This document shows, piece by piece, positions 1 through 12,650 of a stretch of DNA of 64,000 nucleotides (its first letter is position 1; each line of letters begins with the position of its first letter). This DNA comes from Paralvinella palmiformis (lineage: Eukaryota > Annelida > Polychaeta > Terebellida > Alvinellidae). Under the pieces are notes generated by a model. It did no database searches, was not told where the DNA came from, and saw only the letters and a list, made by a program, of their open reading frames with translations. The stretch is taken from assembly GCA_025642065.1 (NCBI GenBank), contig JAODUP010000044.1:1107501-1171500 (forward strand). The letters run 5' to 3'. Position numbers and translations under genes: made by a program.

Positions 1-657
1 AATTATCCCAGTTTTCAAATATAGGTGCCATGTATTTATCAGATATTAGTTACAGACGCACGACCGATAATTGGTGAAAATAAACCCTGTTTTATTACAA
101 GTATTGCTTGGTGTTTGTCATGAATGGAAGACACGGGGCAAATGAGTTCCCAGTCTCTGATTGGATGATTAAAAACAATAATTCATTTCATCTGTTATTT
201 CCACATTCTCCTAAATGTTATAAGACTATAATTTTTGGAAATTGAAATGTTGCTGACTTGCTAAGTTTTGAACGGCATTCAAATACGGAAAAAGTTAATA
301 TTAATAAATTGTCACTGTTTAAACAGGTTGGCAAACCAGTCCAAAGTTCGCAGTTTATCATACGCTATAATACCCTCTGAAGTGACAGGTGTCAACATCT
401 ACTCATCATCTACTGGAACCCTAATGTAACAATAAAATTGCATACTTCTGTAGTCAAAACAATGCAATTAAATTTGATTGTCATTTTCATATTGATCGTT
501 ACATTTACGATTGCAATGATCACAACGGTCGTTGGACTGACTGACAATTGAAATTTCAAACATCGTATTTCGTAATAATGAGCCCAATTTATATTGATTT
601 AATGTTGCTGGGATTGAAAACTCACTTTCGTTTCTTTACTATGGAAGAGAACCGACG
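1..657. other. Unique A/T-rich sequence, no gene seen
   Basis: This stretch has no coding-like open frame, RNA gene or clear repeat that I can support. Confidence 0.5.
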
Positions 658-660
658 TGT

Positions 661-705
<45 letters not shown>

Positions 706-709
706 GATG

Positions 710-756
<47 letters not shown>
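658..756. repeat. (GT)n then (AT)n compound microsatellite
   Basis: A GT run of about 44 nt is followed by a GGATGGATG spacer and a pure AT run of about 44 nt. The 60-80 residue open frames on both strands here are repeat translations. Confidence 0.97.
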
Positions 757-761
<5 letters not shown>

Positions 762-1311
762 CGAAATTTTTCTTCTTCCATGCCAAATAACGTCAGGTTT
801 TATACGCTTCGTGTCAATTTAAATGGTACGACATTAGATTACATCAAATGTGTAAGGTATCTAGGAGTTAACTCATCATCAACCTGTAATGGTAAAGATG
901 ATATTCTTTGATATCCAAGATTTCTCTATGGGAGCCCAAATACATTAATGCAAGAATTTGCTCGGTGCGCCCTCTAGCGACTAATTTCCAATTGTTGGAC
1001 TGGTATTGTTGTAATTTCTATTGTCTCTCTCTTTGATGTGGTACACCAAGCAAGTATATTATAGAGTTCAGGTTTCCTATAATTCTGTTTTTGGTACGGT
1101 GCTGGAGTTTTGATCAGGTGATGGTGCTATTATGATATTTGTCAGCAACCGAATGGATTCGATTAATCCCAGAATCCGCAAAACTTAAATTTCGATATAT
1201 ATTTTTCATATTAACCAAAAATGTAATGTAAAAGTGTCTAAATCTATACGAGTCTTTTTGCATAAAATAAATTCCGTGTGTGCATCGTGTGCGCGCGCGC
1301 ATGCGCACGTG

Positions 1312-1386
1312 TGTGTTTTAGGGTACATATAGAGAGGCAACAGGCACAGAGCATCAACATATCTAAACATCCTTTGAGACCTACCT
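1312..1386. repeat. Interspersed repeat copy, pair with 18834-18908
   Basis: The roughly 75-bp block containing ACATATAGAGAGGCAACAGG occurs again, with a handful of differences, at 18834-18908 in the same orientation. It is probably a fragment of a dispersed element; both copies stop near a CCTACCT motif. Confidence 0.7.
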
Positions 1387-2600
1387 AAGAGGGTTGGATA
1401 ATGCGAGGGTTAAATATGATTTACCCCTTTATAGAAACACATATACGATGCTGTATAGCTAACGAAAGTGGCCAAAGTGAAGCCAGTATGTTTGGTACTT
1501 CCAAGTACAGTAAACCGACCTTGTTGCCTAGTCATAGCCTTCATTTACCTTCATCTGATCACTGTACTCTGTTTAAGCGCCGTGTCTAATACAGGTAGCT
1601 CTAAGTACAAATATCCCCCCTCAATCCATCCATCTGAACACCCCCTCCCAGTGTTCACGGCCTTAGATTACTTCCCTGGATCGGTGACACCCTCAGCTCA
1701 GTTTGTCTTTCGTCGAGTTCACAGTTAGACTCAGAGTAAACCTCGTCGGTGAAATGTCTCGTGGTCTTCATCTGTACCCACTGACCTAGCACAGTTATCA
1801 GATATCCTGACCTAATTTATTCTGTCCACTCAGTTACCTGTCCACTTGGCTATGTTGACGAACCGTAGGAGGCCATTATAAGGGGTTACTCGAAGCCATA
1901 ACGGGGTACAAAATATATATGCCATACGACGGCACACTGAGTGACCCTGGGATTCCTAGACTATCGTATCTAAGATGTACCATCTTTTATTGCGGTACGT
2001 GTGTACCTAAAGGCATATGTATTAACCAGACATCGGCTTCAGCAGCTGAAAGCTCCCGGACTTCGAATCAACATCCAGAAGAAAGGGGAAAAAACATTCC
2101 TTGATATTTTATTACCGACCCATTTATGTTCCTATATTCTATTTGAACTATGATGGTAGTTGTTGGAAGTTGTTCCGTTGTCTCCTTTTAATGTTAAAAC
2201 GGTGGAAGGCCAAACTGATTTACCTGATAGTTTCCTGGCCTGCGGCGGGTATCTGTATAGAAAGACCAAGCGAATCATAATTAAATTGGTTTTTAAGATA
2301 CTTTAAACCGACACATGTACAATTTAAAGCTACAGCTTAAATGGAAATGTAATTCCAAGCCTTTGTTTCTTAAGTAGAGATAGGCACAAGGCCAGACATA
2401 CTGAATATCATTGTTTCTTCGTCGGTGCCGTGTGGCTGCGTCGACCGGGAATAAGTAATATCACCATTGTAATTTTATGCATTTATTTTTGTGTTTGTAT
2501 AAAGATAAATAAAACTAGAGATAGGATTCCTGTCTTCAGGTATCAGTTTTAAGACAGTAATATAAACCAAAATTCCCGTATACCTCTTAATCCCCCTCTC
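1387..2600. other. Unique non-coding sequence
   Basis: Several short open frames overlap on different frames with no recognisable domain, splice context or repeat. No gene is supported. Confidence 0.4.
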
Positions 2601-2604
2601 TCTT

Positions 2605-2672
2605 TATATATATATATATATATATATATAGTGTGTGTGTGTGTGTGCGTGTGCGTGCGTGTGTGCTTAATT
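2605..2672. repeat. (TA)n / (GT)n microsatellite
   Basis: A short CT-rich start is followed by a 26-nt TA run and an imperfect GT/GC run. Confidence 0.95.
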
Positions 2673-3012
2673 AGTATACGTATATATTGACAGGTATCAT
2701 CATATAAACAATTCCTTTATTTCGGTTTCTGATGAATGTCAGCTAATTGATAAGTTAACGTATAACAAACAACCAATAGATAGTTACCGCTATATGGTGA
2801 TGACGCTGGAGAAACATCCCAACACATCAACATCCTAGTATGGCCGTGGTCTAGGTCATGGTATCGTATCCGACTGTGGAGTTTGTGGAATATTTCATCC
2901 AAAATATATCCTTAAGGAGGCGCCTCCCCGGTCAAAACTCTTGCTCTAACGAAAACAACAACACACTCAGGGTTATCCATCGTATTAACATCAATTTTAT
3001 GACATTATCATA

Positions 3013-3260
3013 CTCTAGCTCATCAATATTCTAGCTCATCAATATTCCGGTTCTTCAACATCTTTGCTCATCAACAACTTAGCTCATCAACATGCTAGCT
3101 AATCAACATCTTAGCTAATCAATATTTTAGCTTCCACAATGTAGTAGCTCATCAATGACCTAATTCGTCAATACCGTTACTTCATCAACATTCTAACTCA
3201 TCAACATCTAGCTTATCAATACTCCAGCTCATCAACAGCCTAGCTCATCACTAACATAGT
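3013..3260. repeat. Degenerate minisatellite, AGCTCATCAA(C/T)A unit
   Basis: Around 14-16 copies of a 13-18 bp unit, AGCTCATCAACATCT and variants, run head to tail with variable spacers. Decay is strong, so the array is old. Confidence 0.8.
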
Positions 3261-3890
3261 TCGCTTTGTGTTCCTCTATTCTATTATTCCGATAATCCAA
3301 TCTTACGACAACCCGATTTTCCGATAGAATTTTAATTAAAAGATTCCCAGACTTCCGGACCAGACTTGGATTTTTAATCTGGAGTTGTGCTTCATCGACA
3401 TGCCAACCTTTGACACTGACACTAACATGACGAAGTGCGGTCGGTTGTCTTTTCTTAACAAGATTTTGCTTCTAACCACGCAGAGCTATAACTGTTTTCT
3501 ATAATTAATATAAGTATGAGGCCTCGATGAGGATGGGACGTATCTGTATCTAAATGTCTTAATATATTTTACAATTTAAGCTTTTTATCAAACATGGGTA
3601 CCCTCTTCCATATGATCCAAGCTACCTTCGTAGTCGGTAGTTGGTAGTTGAGTATAGCTTCGGCGCTTGTCACATGCGAGACATACGACCGAGAGGCGTC
3701 CACCAACGGATACGAATCCCACAAACACAGGCACGAGCCGTATTTGATCCAACAACCTGGAAATTTGCGACGCAGCGCTCTAACTAATGTTGGAACACTG
3801 GACCATAGGATTTTTAAGAGACAAAAATTTGCGGCCTTTTGAGAAAAAGGTATGTTGCAACAATTTAATTATCCCGGCTAGAACGACTAA
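3261..3890. other. Unique non-coding sequence
   Basis: No recognisable gene. A 64-residue open frame near 3648-3842 has no family resemblance I can see. Confidence 0.4.
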
Positions 3891-3892
3891 CG

Positions 3893-3960
3893 CATAAACA
3901 CCACGGAGCAGTCGTGGTCTAACTGTATAATACCTCGGTTCAAACCCCGGGCCGTGCTAT
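3893..3960 (+). repeat. tRNA-derived SINE-like module
   Basis: A perfect Pol III B-box type sequence (GGTTCAAACCCC at about 3937) is preceded by an A-box-like GAGCAGTCGTGGTCTA about 30 bp upstream. It does not fold as an intact tRNA. A possible 3' body follows to about 4080. Confidence 0.5.
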
Positions 3961-5071
3961 GTCAGAAGGTTGTTTCATCGTTCACTTCGCCTCGTTACCT
4001 TTTAAGATCTTTTGGTCCAATCAGCCTTCCATTCACTGATTCAGCCAATAAGAGGCCGTAAAACAACGATGTAAACCTTTCCAACGCATCAGCATCACTA
4101 ACGCAACTAGCACACCAACAGTTGTGAACACTAACACATCATAGCACGCCCACAAATCTAACACATCTTTACACGCATGAATACAATATTTCTAGAACGC
4201 TCCGGCGAAAAGAGAATTTAAATGCGGACGTCATCTTGAATTAAAGCAGATCACTTTCTGGCAGAAAGGAAATGACATCTGGCGTTATAGAGGAGATAGT
4301 AGACCGACTGGACGGTCACGTGACTTAAGCTGATACTAAACTGATTATTTGGAATCGGCGATCCGTTCTGGATTAGTCTATTCTCCTGAAACGGCAAATC
4401 TTATGACGAACGACCTTGACCCGATCACAGGCCCCGGCCGTATAGCCGTCCGCCATTACTCTAAACTGACCTCCCGTTTGAGAAGGAAAAAAACACACCC
4501 GATCAAGTGTTGTCCCGGCGCCGAGTAAAAATGGCCTCCGACCGGAAGTTGCAAAACGTATCCTGCCAGCGCCACCTGGCGTTAAAGATGCTAATTACGG
4601 TGCCGTGGTGTCGGGTGATAATGGTGGTAGTGTAATTGAAAGCATGCGCTTTGAAATGGGGAAATCCGCTTAACACAGTCACAATGATAATAGAGTTGGT
4701 AAATAGCGCTAAACGTAACTTAGAGAGAAGGAGAGGAGGTTTGTAAGAGCTGTCAATTAACTCTGTATAAATATTAGATAATATTATATAGCACTGGGTA
4801 ACATTATCTAACAACTAAGTAGCACCACCTACGTAAAGAAATCTTTCCGAGCATCAGCTCCATGCCTCTAGAATATGTTGCTTAATTATATTAAACTTCA
4901 GGCATGTAAAAACATATTTGGTAAAGTTCATAAAACCCATTTATTTAAATTAACTTATTTATAATATATAAATAAGTTTATTATTGTATAAAATGTATTT
5001 GTGCTATATGAGTTAAGGACACGTTTTAATTATGTTTTAAATGTAAAGATCCCACAAACCCAACTATAGGT

Positions 5072-5132
5072 AAGGTTCGAACCCACAGCTAAGATTCGAG
5101 CGCAACGGTCCAACCACTGCGCTGCGAGGTGT
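5072..5132 (-). repeat. tRNA-derived SINE-like module
   Basis: On the minus strand the order is GCAGCGCAGTGGTTGGACC (A-box side) and, about 30 bp later, GTGGGTTCGAACCTTA (B-box). The spacing is that of a tRNA head but no cloverleaf is preserved. Confidence 0.55.
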
Positions 5133-5138
5133 CGCAAT

Positions 5139-5175
5139 TCATTTTGTTGTTGTTGTTGTTGTTATTGTTGTTATT
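5139..5175. repeat. (TTG)n microsatellite
   Basis: Short run of TTG triplets with one TTA interruption. Confidence 0.9.
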
Positions 5176-5179
5176 TATG

Positions 5180-7330
5180 TAGATTGTTTACTTGAATCAA
5201 GAATATAGAAAACCCACCAAATGAGAAGTCGTGTTTCTCAGCCGCCTGTTCACGATACTAACATCCATTTTTGTTTTTCACCGCCTGTAAAATTACCGAT
5301 TATTTACGATATATTAAAACTGAATTCGTGTAACATTCGGCCGACAAATGCGAATAAAAAGCCAAATATTGTTGAGACCACATTTTTGAGCTGCACACCT
5401 TTTTCCGACAGGATTATTACCAGTGAATCGTAGAACGAATGCTCGAATATCTGAAGACCATACCATAGTTCTACGTGCAGCCGGAAGACGAGGGAAGCGC
5501 CATCCAGATTTACTTTTTACACGATTACATAAATTTAGTTGACTGACGTCTAAAATCCAATTAGTTCAAGATGAGGTGGACAAATAAAGATTTGTTCGAG
5601 AATGTGACACGGCTAACTTTTAAAGTAGCCAATTATGAATTCCTGTGGCTTTTCATTATTTGCACGTGTACGAGTAACTTCTCTCGAATTAAGCTAATTT
5701 ATTAGCACACGTTTTGCTCCCCTTTTTTACAATATTTCAGGGGTCACTTACGAGTCATCTATTCTGAAGGTCGCTCGATCGATAGTTAATCCAGAACTAA
5801 CTGTACCGTTATAGACGAAAGCGAGACACAGTCACGTGGTCGGTCTAGCCTCTTCCCAATAAGCGGCATATCTTCGGGATGTCTAATAAACGTTCGTGAA
5901 GTATAATATCGTCATTGATTACACGCAGGTCTGACATCATAACGACGCCATGTTTGTAGTATAGCTGACATCATGATGACGTCATATTTATTATCCGACA
6001 TTATAATCATGTCGGGTTCAGTGACTGTGTATCAAGGAACTGACTATTCATTACTTATTAATTACGTTCCATTCATTTAATTACCGCCGGGTAAAAAAAG
6101 GGGGAAAAAAGTTCACGCAAAATGTCACCTCCGTTACTGTGTTAACAATGACGTAGACTCAGTGCAAAAGGCGCATGCGCAGACGTGTGAAAACGTATTC
6201 GGCACGGATACTGCTGACTAAGTATTATTTAGCGGTATGTCACGTGGCTAACACGTGTTATTTGTAAGAGAAATCCCAAAAATGTGGGCTTTCCAAGTGG
6301 GTGCGTGTGACCTTGAGAACTGTTTTGTTTTCGGCTCACGCCGATGACCTGTTTATTGTTGTTCGCTGTTGGCGTAAACGAGCTATTATTGGTGTTTTAA
6401 AGCTATGAAAATATCAACAACAAAACACAATTAAGTAACCTCTGTGTGACCCCCGTTACAAGACCACAGATTACCTAGATGCAGAGATCAATAATTGAAT
6501 GTAACGAAATGTTTGTCGTCTGAACGTTTGTATGACATAAATACTCAACAGTTCGTGGACATATAATGGCTTAAGGCGATCACAAAATAGACTTCTTCTA
6601 GCCACGGGGAGTTTCCGGTCACACACAGCTTGGGAGTGGATGGGGTTTATCTTCAGAACACCAACAACTCAATCCTGAAGTTCAAATTTTCCTCGTGATA
6701 TTTGTTTTGTTTACCAAAGTGAGCGAACATTTAGTAAGAGCCAGAGCTGTCCAGACATTATATTCATGATAAGTATAATTAAACCATCGATTACAACTGT
6801 CTCATATAACATATGAAATAGATATGTTGACATTTCGGCTGATTCATCCGAATAAACGTGATGGTCTTGTCTTGACTGGACTCTGTTGTGGTCAGTATAC
6901 AGGTGAGCTGATGGGTCTCTTTCTCGCATCCAACTTGTTTAAATAAACCGGTGTGTAGACTCGAGTTAGAATCGTAATAAAACCAACACTTATATGTGTT
7001 TATGTCTAAACAATGTAGATATTGATAGCTTTTATTAATCATAACTGTATCTGTGATTCCTTCAACGCGTTCGGCCTTTCTTTGTGAAACGTGCGCAATC
7101 TTTTTTGTCCTGATCGCTTGTAATTCTGGAATCTTCCAAATTCCATCTGATTTCGTACTAAATTTATAACTCTAAGCCTCCAACTCTGAATAAAATGGTT
7201 CAAAACAGCGTCATATGGTGGGATCTCCGCTGTTGACTAGAAAATAGTCTACTCTGTCATAAGAAATACGGTGAGACCTGATTTGTCAAGTAACAGCAAC
7301 ATGCTATCCTGATACTCCTATTTTCGGCAA
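5180..7330. other. Unique non-coding sequence with scattered CRE-like and NRF-1-like motifs
   Basis: No gene recognised. A loose repeat of CTGACATCAT(A/G)ACGACGCCAT type occurs at about 5930-6010 and includes ATGACGTCAT. GCGCATGCGCA at 6171-6181 matches the NRF-1 binding consensus. Whether these act as regulatory sites is unknown. Confidence 0.3.
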
Positions 7331-7344
7331 CCTGGATATATCCA

Positions 7345-7425
7345 TCGGGATACTGCCGTAGTGCAGTTCGTAATTCGTTGCGCTGCGAACTCCCAGACCA
7401 TGGGATCGGATCCCACCATTACCCA
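7345..7425 (+). repeat. tRNA-derived SINE-like module
   Basis: CCGTAGTGCAGTTCGTAATTC is followed about 35 bp later by a GGATCGGATCCCA B-box-like sequence. It is degenerate, and only the tRNA-like head is recognisable. Confidence 0.4.
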
Positions 7426-8233
7426 CGTCTATGAGATTTTACATCCATGAGTGGAAGGCTTCGGGATGATCGCCGTATTTCTCTTTGAGAAGTAGCCCCC
7501 AGTCATCAGTCCCAGGTGAGACCATCGCCCAGAGGCTAAAATAAATAACGATTTGTTGTAGTCTCCCAGAATCGACGAAAGTGGTATCATTTTGGAGTCC
7601 AAATAATTTCTATCCTTAATTTGTTCGTATAACAAACGATTTTCGTAGGCCATGATACAGTGTTATGCGCGATGAGAGATTGTGAGAGAATTGGTTCGGA
7701 TGATAGAGGCTGGTTACGGATATGTCTTTGACGTCACCAATAGGATAACGTTGATGCGATGAAAATATGTCGTCATTTGATAAACGACTTTATGCATCAA
7801 ATACGGAGGCGAATTATTTAATTATATTTAATGATCGAAAAGATAAATCGACATCATTCTCTACATCTGTTTTTGACATCCTTACATAAATATCGCCATA
7901 ATACATACATTTAGTGATAAGAGTTTTATATAGTGTTTTTTTTAAAGTTCCCTATATAAACCTCTGTGTTCGAATCCAAGCCTGGAGGAAGTTTCGTCTT
8001 CACTTCGTCTCTCATTCCCTCCGGATGTCGCTCCGCCCAAAAGAACAACAACATTTCTTTCACTCTTGATAACAGACCGTTTCGTATTATATATCAGCAT
8101 CACACAGCGTGTATTGGGACTGGCAGGTGTTAGGTTGGTTATAGCACTACACTACGCACCTCTACACACGGTGTGAATTAGATCAAGTTACCTGTATTTG
8201 TGGGATGTTCCCTTAGGGAGTAATCTCTCGGTC

Positions 8234-8343
<110 letters not shown>

Positions 8344-8591
8344 TACCTAGGTATATGATTACTTATAGTTTAAGTAGATATCAATCTAGCTATAGAGGCT
8401 GTGCCTCATAAGCGACAGCCTGGGGATTCTCCCCGAACAACAAAACCAACCCAAGCCAAAGCCGTCTAGCTATAATGTTGTCTACCACAAGGATACGGTT
8501 ATGTGACAAATTAGCAAATTACAAATTCCGTTGTGGCTTTATATGCTAGCGCTCGAATATATATGTTCTCCACACGCAACACACAAACGCC

Positions 8592-8592
8592 A

Positions 8593-8674
<82 letters not shown>

Positions 8675-8703
8675 CAGAGAGAGAGAGACAGAGAGAGAGA
8701 GAC
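8592..8703. repeat. (CA)n(TA)n(GA)n compound microsatellite
   Basis: A CA run, a TA run and a GA run adjoin. Open frames on both strands here are repeat translations. Confidence 0.97.
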
Positions 8704-9640
8704 TTTAACATTATCCACAAACCAAAATATAAAAAGAAACAACCTCAGCTCTAATAATGCCACGTCGCTAACGAACAATGTAAACATTATACTAACGTCT
8801 ATCTGACGTCATCTACAACAAATAGTAACATATGTCTTACATCATCCGAACAATCAATATCTTATATTTATTGTACTCACAGCTACATCACAGCTACATC
8901 ACACTGGTTAGTCGGAGCTCTTAGATAACAGAACCCGCAATAGTTCTTACAGTCCCCTTTCCCCATACCAATACAACTGGATCCGGAACCGGATAAGGAT
9001 AATATCGGAATTGTATTTCATATCGATGTAATATAAGGGGGACGAGTTTCTTGAGGCACAAAAAGGTACTTGATGAGTAAATTAAATGTGATAAAAACCT
9101 GTCAGTGATGCTAGAAGGATAGGCTAGGCATCCATCCATTGTTTAGCCTCAGCTCATTGGCACTTTATCACCTGTTTTTCCCGGTTTATTTATTATAATG
9201 TCAACAGCCGAAGTAGCATAGAAAGATTTGAAATGGTTCGATGGAAGAATCTTCGATTTGTCCACAAATTATCTATATTTCCTATATTTCATTGTTTACC
9301 TTCATTAAATGCCGCTTCTTGGGTGATAGACGGATAAATGTTCGGGAGATTATTGGACGATAAATTGGGTCGGAATTGATCCAGGTGATGCAGGAGTTTC
9401 CTCGGGAATATAAACGTTTATCATTCTACAACTTTTCTAAAACGGGTACACGCACTGGCACGCGCATGTACGCACACATACTCACATACACGCGCAATAT
9501 GTCGTCGTCTTATAACTGGTCAGTTATCGTTCCCATCCATTATAACTTATATTATCGCCACATCAACACGTGACAAGTTGTCACCTGAGAAAAATATCAG
9601 GAATATTTGTTAATTAATTGCTTTAATAAACGAAGGAAGC
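8704..9640. other. Unique non-coding sequence
   Basis: No gene, RNA or clear repeat supported. Confidence 0.4.
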
Positions 9641-9654
9641 ATTCTGCTAATAGG

Positions 9655-11040
9655 ACAGGTGATGTAGCAGATGATAGGATAGTGATAGAGACAGTGATAG
9701 AGACAATGATAGAGACAATGATACAGAGTGATACAGACAGTGATAGAGACAGTGAGAGAAAGTGATAAAGACAGATGATAGAGACAGTGATATAGACAGT
9801 GATATAGACAAATGATAGGACAGTGATATAGACAGTGATATAGACAGTGATATAGACAGTGATATAGACAAATGATAGGACAGTGATATAGACAGTGATA
9901 TAGAGAGTGATGGGGTCAGATGGTAGAGACAGTGATACAGACAGTGATAGAGAAAGTCAGAAAAGTGATATAGACAGTGATATAGACAGATGATAGGACA
10001 GTGATAGGACGATGATAGAGACAGTGATAGGGGCAGATGATAGAGACAGATGATTGGAAAGTGATAAAGACAGTGATAGATACAGTGATAGAGGCAGTGA
10101 TAAACACAGTGATAGAGACAGTAATATAGACAGATGATAGGACAGTGATAGAGACATTGATAGAGACAGTGATATAGACAGTGATATAGACAGATGATAG
10201 GACAGTGATATAGACAGTGATATAGACAGTGATATAGACAGTGATATAGACAAATGATAGGACAGTGATATAGACAGTGATATAGAGAGTGATGGGGTCA
10301 GATGGTAGAGACAGTGATACAGACAGTGATAGAGAAAGTCAGAAAAGTGATATAGACAGTGATATAGACAGATGATAGGACAGTGATAGGACGATGATAG
10401 AGACAGTGATAGGGGCAGATGATAGAGACAGATGATTGGAAAGTGATAAAGACAGTGATAGATACAGTGATAGAGGCAGTGATAAACACAGTGATAGAGA
10501 CAGTAATATAGACAGATGATAGGACAGTGATAGAGACATTGATAGAGACAGTGATATAGACAGTGATATAGACAGATGATAGGACAGTGATATAGATAGT
10601 GATATACACAGTGATAGAGACAGTGATATAGACAGATGATAGCACAGTGATAGAGACATTGATAGAGAGAGTGATATAGACAGTGATATAGACAGATGAT
10701 AGGATAGTGATATAGACAGTAATATAGACAGTGATAGAGACAGTGATAGAGACAGTGATATAGACAGATGATAGGACAGTGATACGACAGTGATAGAGAC
10801 AGCGATAGAGACAGTGATATTGACAGATGATAGTACAGTGATATAGACAGTGATATAGACAGTGATATAGACAGATGATAGGACAGTGATAGAAACATTG
10901 ATAGAGACAGTTATATAGACAGTGATTTAGACAGTGATATAGACAGTGGTAAAAGCAGTGATAAAGTCAGTGATAAAGACAGTGATAAAGACAGTGATAC
11001 ATAGAGTGATAGAGAAAGTGATAGAGATAGTGATTGAACA
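9655..11040. repeat. 1.4-kb minisatellite built from a 12-bp CAGTGATA(G/T)AGA unit with a 382-bp higher-order repeat
   Basis: The basic 12-mer CAGTGATAGAGA/CAGTGATATAGA is interspersed with CAGATGATAGGA variants. The block starting at 9901 (TAGAGAGTGATGGGGTCAGA) recurs at 10283, an offset of 382 bp, and matches almost exactly for about 300 bp including its private variants. The array is therefore a recent segmental duplication of an older array. A 313-residue minus-strand frame of SLSI/YHCL repeats exists because 12 is a multiple of three; it is not a gene. Confidence 0.95.
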
Positions 11041-11960
11041 GATAATATAGCAGATGGTCTGATAGATGATAGGACATGGATAGGACGGATGATATAATCA
11101 GTCCTAGAACCTAAGATAGAACAGAGGGATAGGATAGAGGATAGAACATATGATAGAACAGGAAATATAATAGAACATATACTAGGATAGGAGATTGAAA
11201 TGATTTGACAAGGGAAATAAAATATGATCGGATAGATGATAGGACAGGAAATATAACAGATGATAGGACAGGGATATAACAGATGATAGGACAGGAAATA
11301 TAACAGATGATAGGACAGGAAATATAACAGATGATAGGACAGGATATAACAGATGATAGGACAGGAAATATAACAGATGATAGGACAGGAAATATAACAG
11401 ATGATAGGACAGGAAATATAACAGATGATAGGACAGGGGATATAATAGATAGTGGGACATATGACAGTACAGATGATCTAACAGATGATAGAAAAAATAA
11501 TAGGACGGAATATAACAGACGATGGGACATATGATAGGACATGGGACATAACATATGATAGGAAAAATAATAGGAAAGGAAATATAACAGATTATAGAAG
11601 ATATGATAGGAAAGAGGATACAACAGATGATAGAACGTATGATAGGACAGGGGATATAACAGAGACTAGCAAAATTAATAGGACACGGATGGAATATGAC
11701 AGACGATGGGACATATGATAGGACATGGGACATAGCAGATGATACGAAAAATAATAGTACAAGGGATATAAAAGATTATGGCACATATGATAGGATAGAT
11801 AATAATACTTGGGATTAAAAGATGATAAGATAAATGATGCGGCAAATTATATGACAATGGCTATAACATATGATAGGACGGTGATAGGACAGATGACTAT
11901 GAATGAAGCAGATGATAGGGCATATATTACGGCAGGGATTAAAATAAATGGTAAAAGGAC
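11041..11960. repeat. 24-bp minisatellite, AGATGATAGGACAGGAAATATAAC unit (positions 11230-11460 regular), with degenerate flank
   Basis: About ten regular copies, 22-25 bp long, run from 11230 to 11460. Loosely related copies with GATGATAGGA and GGGATATAA motifs continue to about 11960. The GATGATAGGAC core is shared with the adjoining 12-bp array, so the two arrays probably have a common origin. Confidence 0.92.
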
Positions 11961-12101
11961 AAAATGACAATATAGATGATACGAAGATGACAAAGAAGAA
12001 ATCACGATAATGCCAAAGGAACTGAACGACGATTTACAGAGATACCTTCTACACGTTCTTAAGGGGTTTGGTTCTCGTTGTTGTAAGATATCGATCCCGG
12101 T

Positions 12102-12105
<4 letters not shown>

Positions 12106-12138
<33 letters not shown>
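12106..12138. repeat. (CA)n microsatellite
   Basis: Thirty-two nt of pure CA followed by a short GA run. Confidence 0.95.
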
Positions 12139-12141
<3 letters not shown>

Positions 12142-12309
12142 GAGAGAGGGAGTATTGGTGTTCTTGTTAATCTGGCTGCTGATATTTGTACGCCAGTTGT
12201 AACACGATTTATCCGAATAGTCGGTACTAAGACTGGAGGAGAGGAGGGGGAAGTCTGTCCTCATGCTACCTCAATCCGTCTGCTATCAGATGTCATTCTC
12301 CAGTTGGTT

Positions 12310-12650
12310 AAGTTCTCGTCTTGGCTACTTGGTCTTCAAACGTCGGTTTTATGTTCCAATATTCCTGTTTTATCTATTTGGTCTTCGACTGTCCGTGTTA
12401 GGTTCCTGTCTTACCGGCTTCGTCTTCAACTGTCATCGTTGGGTGCCTGTCTTAGCTACTTCGTCTTCAGCTCTCTGTATTATATTCCTGTCTTAGCAGA
12501 ACTGGTGTTCAATTGTATGTTTTATGCTGCTGGCTTACCTATTTGGTCTTTAATTGTCTACGCTAGGTTCCCGTCTTAGCTAATTGGTCTTAGATTATCG
12601 ATGATTGATTCTTGTCTTAGCTACTTGCTCTTCAACTGTCTGTGAGTTAA
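12310..12650. repeat. Degenerate roughly 40-bp tandem repeat (GTCTTCAACTGTC... CCTGTCTTAGCTA)
   Basis: Seven to eight diverged units recur with the phrases TTGGTCTTCAA, GGTTCCTGTCTTA and GCTACTTCGTC. Part of this array (12351-12595) is the apparent source of the insertion at 15695-15939. Confidence 0.75.

Noticed and set aside
9957..10898. 313-codon open frame on the minus strand
   Set aside because: It is the translation of a 12-bp tandem repeat (SLSI/YHCL), open only because the period is a multiple of three.
11230..11460. Regular 24-bp repeat that resembles a CRISPR array
   Set aside because: There are no spacers; it is a minisatellite grading into degenerate copies.
12010..12579. 189-codon plus-strand frame
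   Set aside because: It starts in unique sequence but crosses a (CA)n tract and the degenerate 40-bp repeat, with no domain and no splice support.
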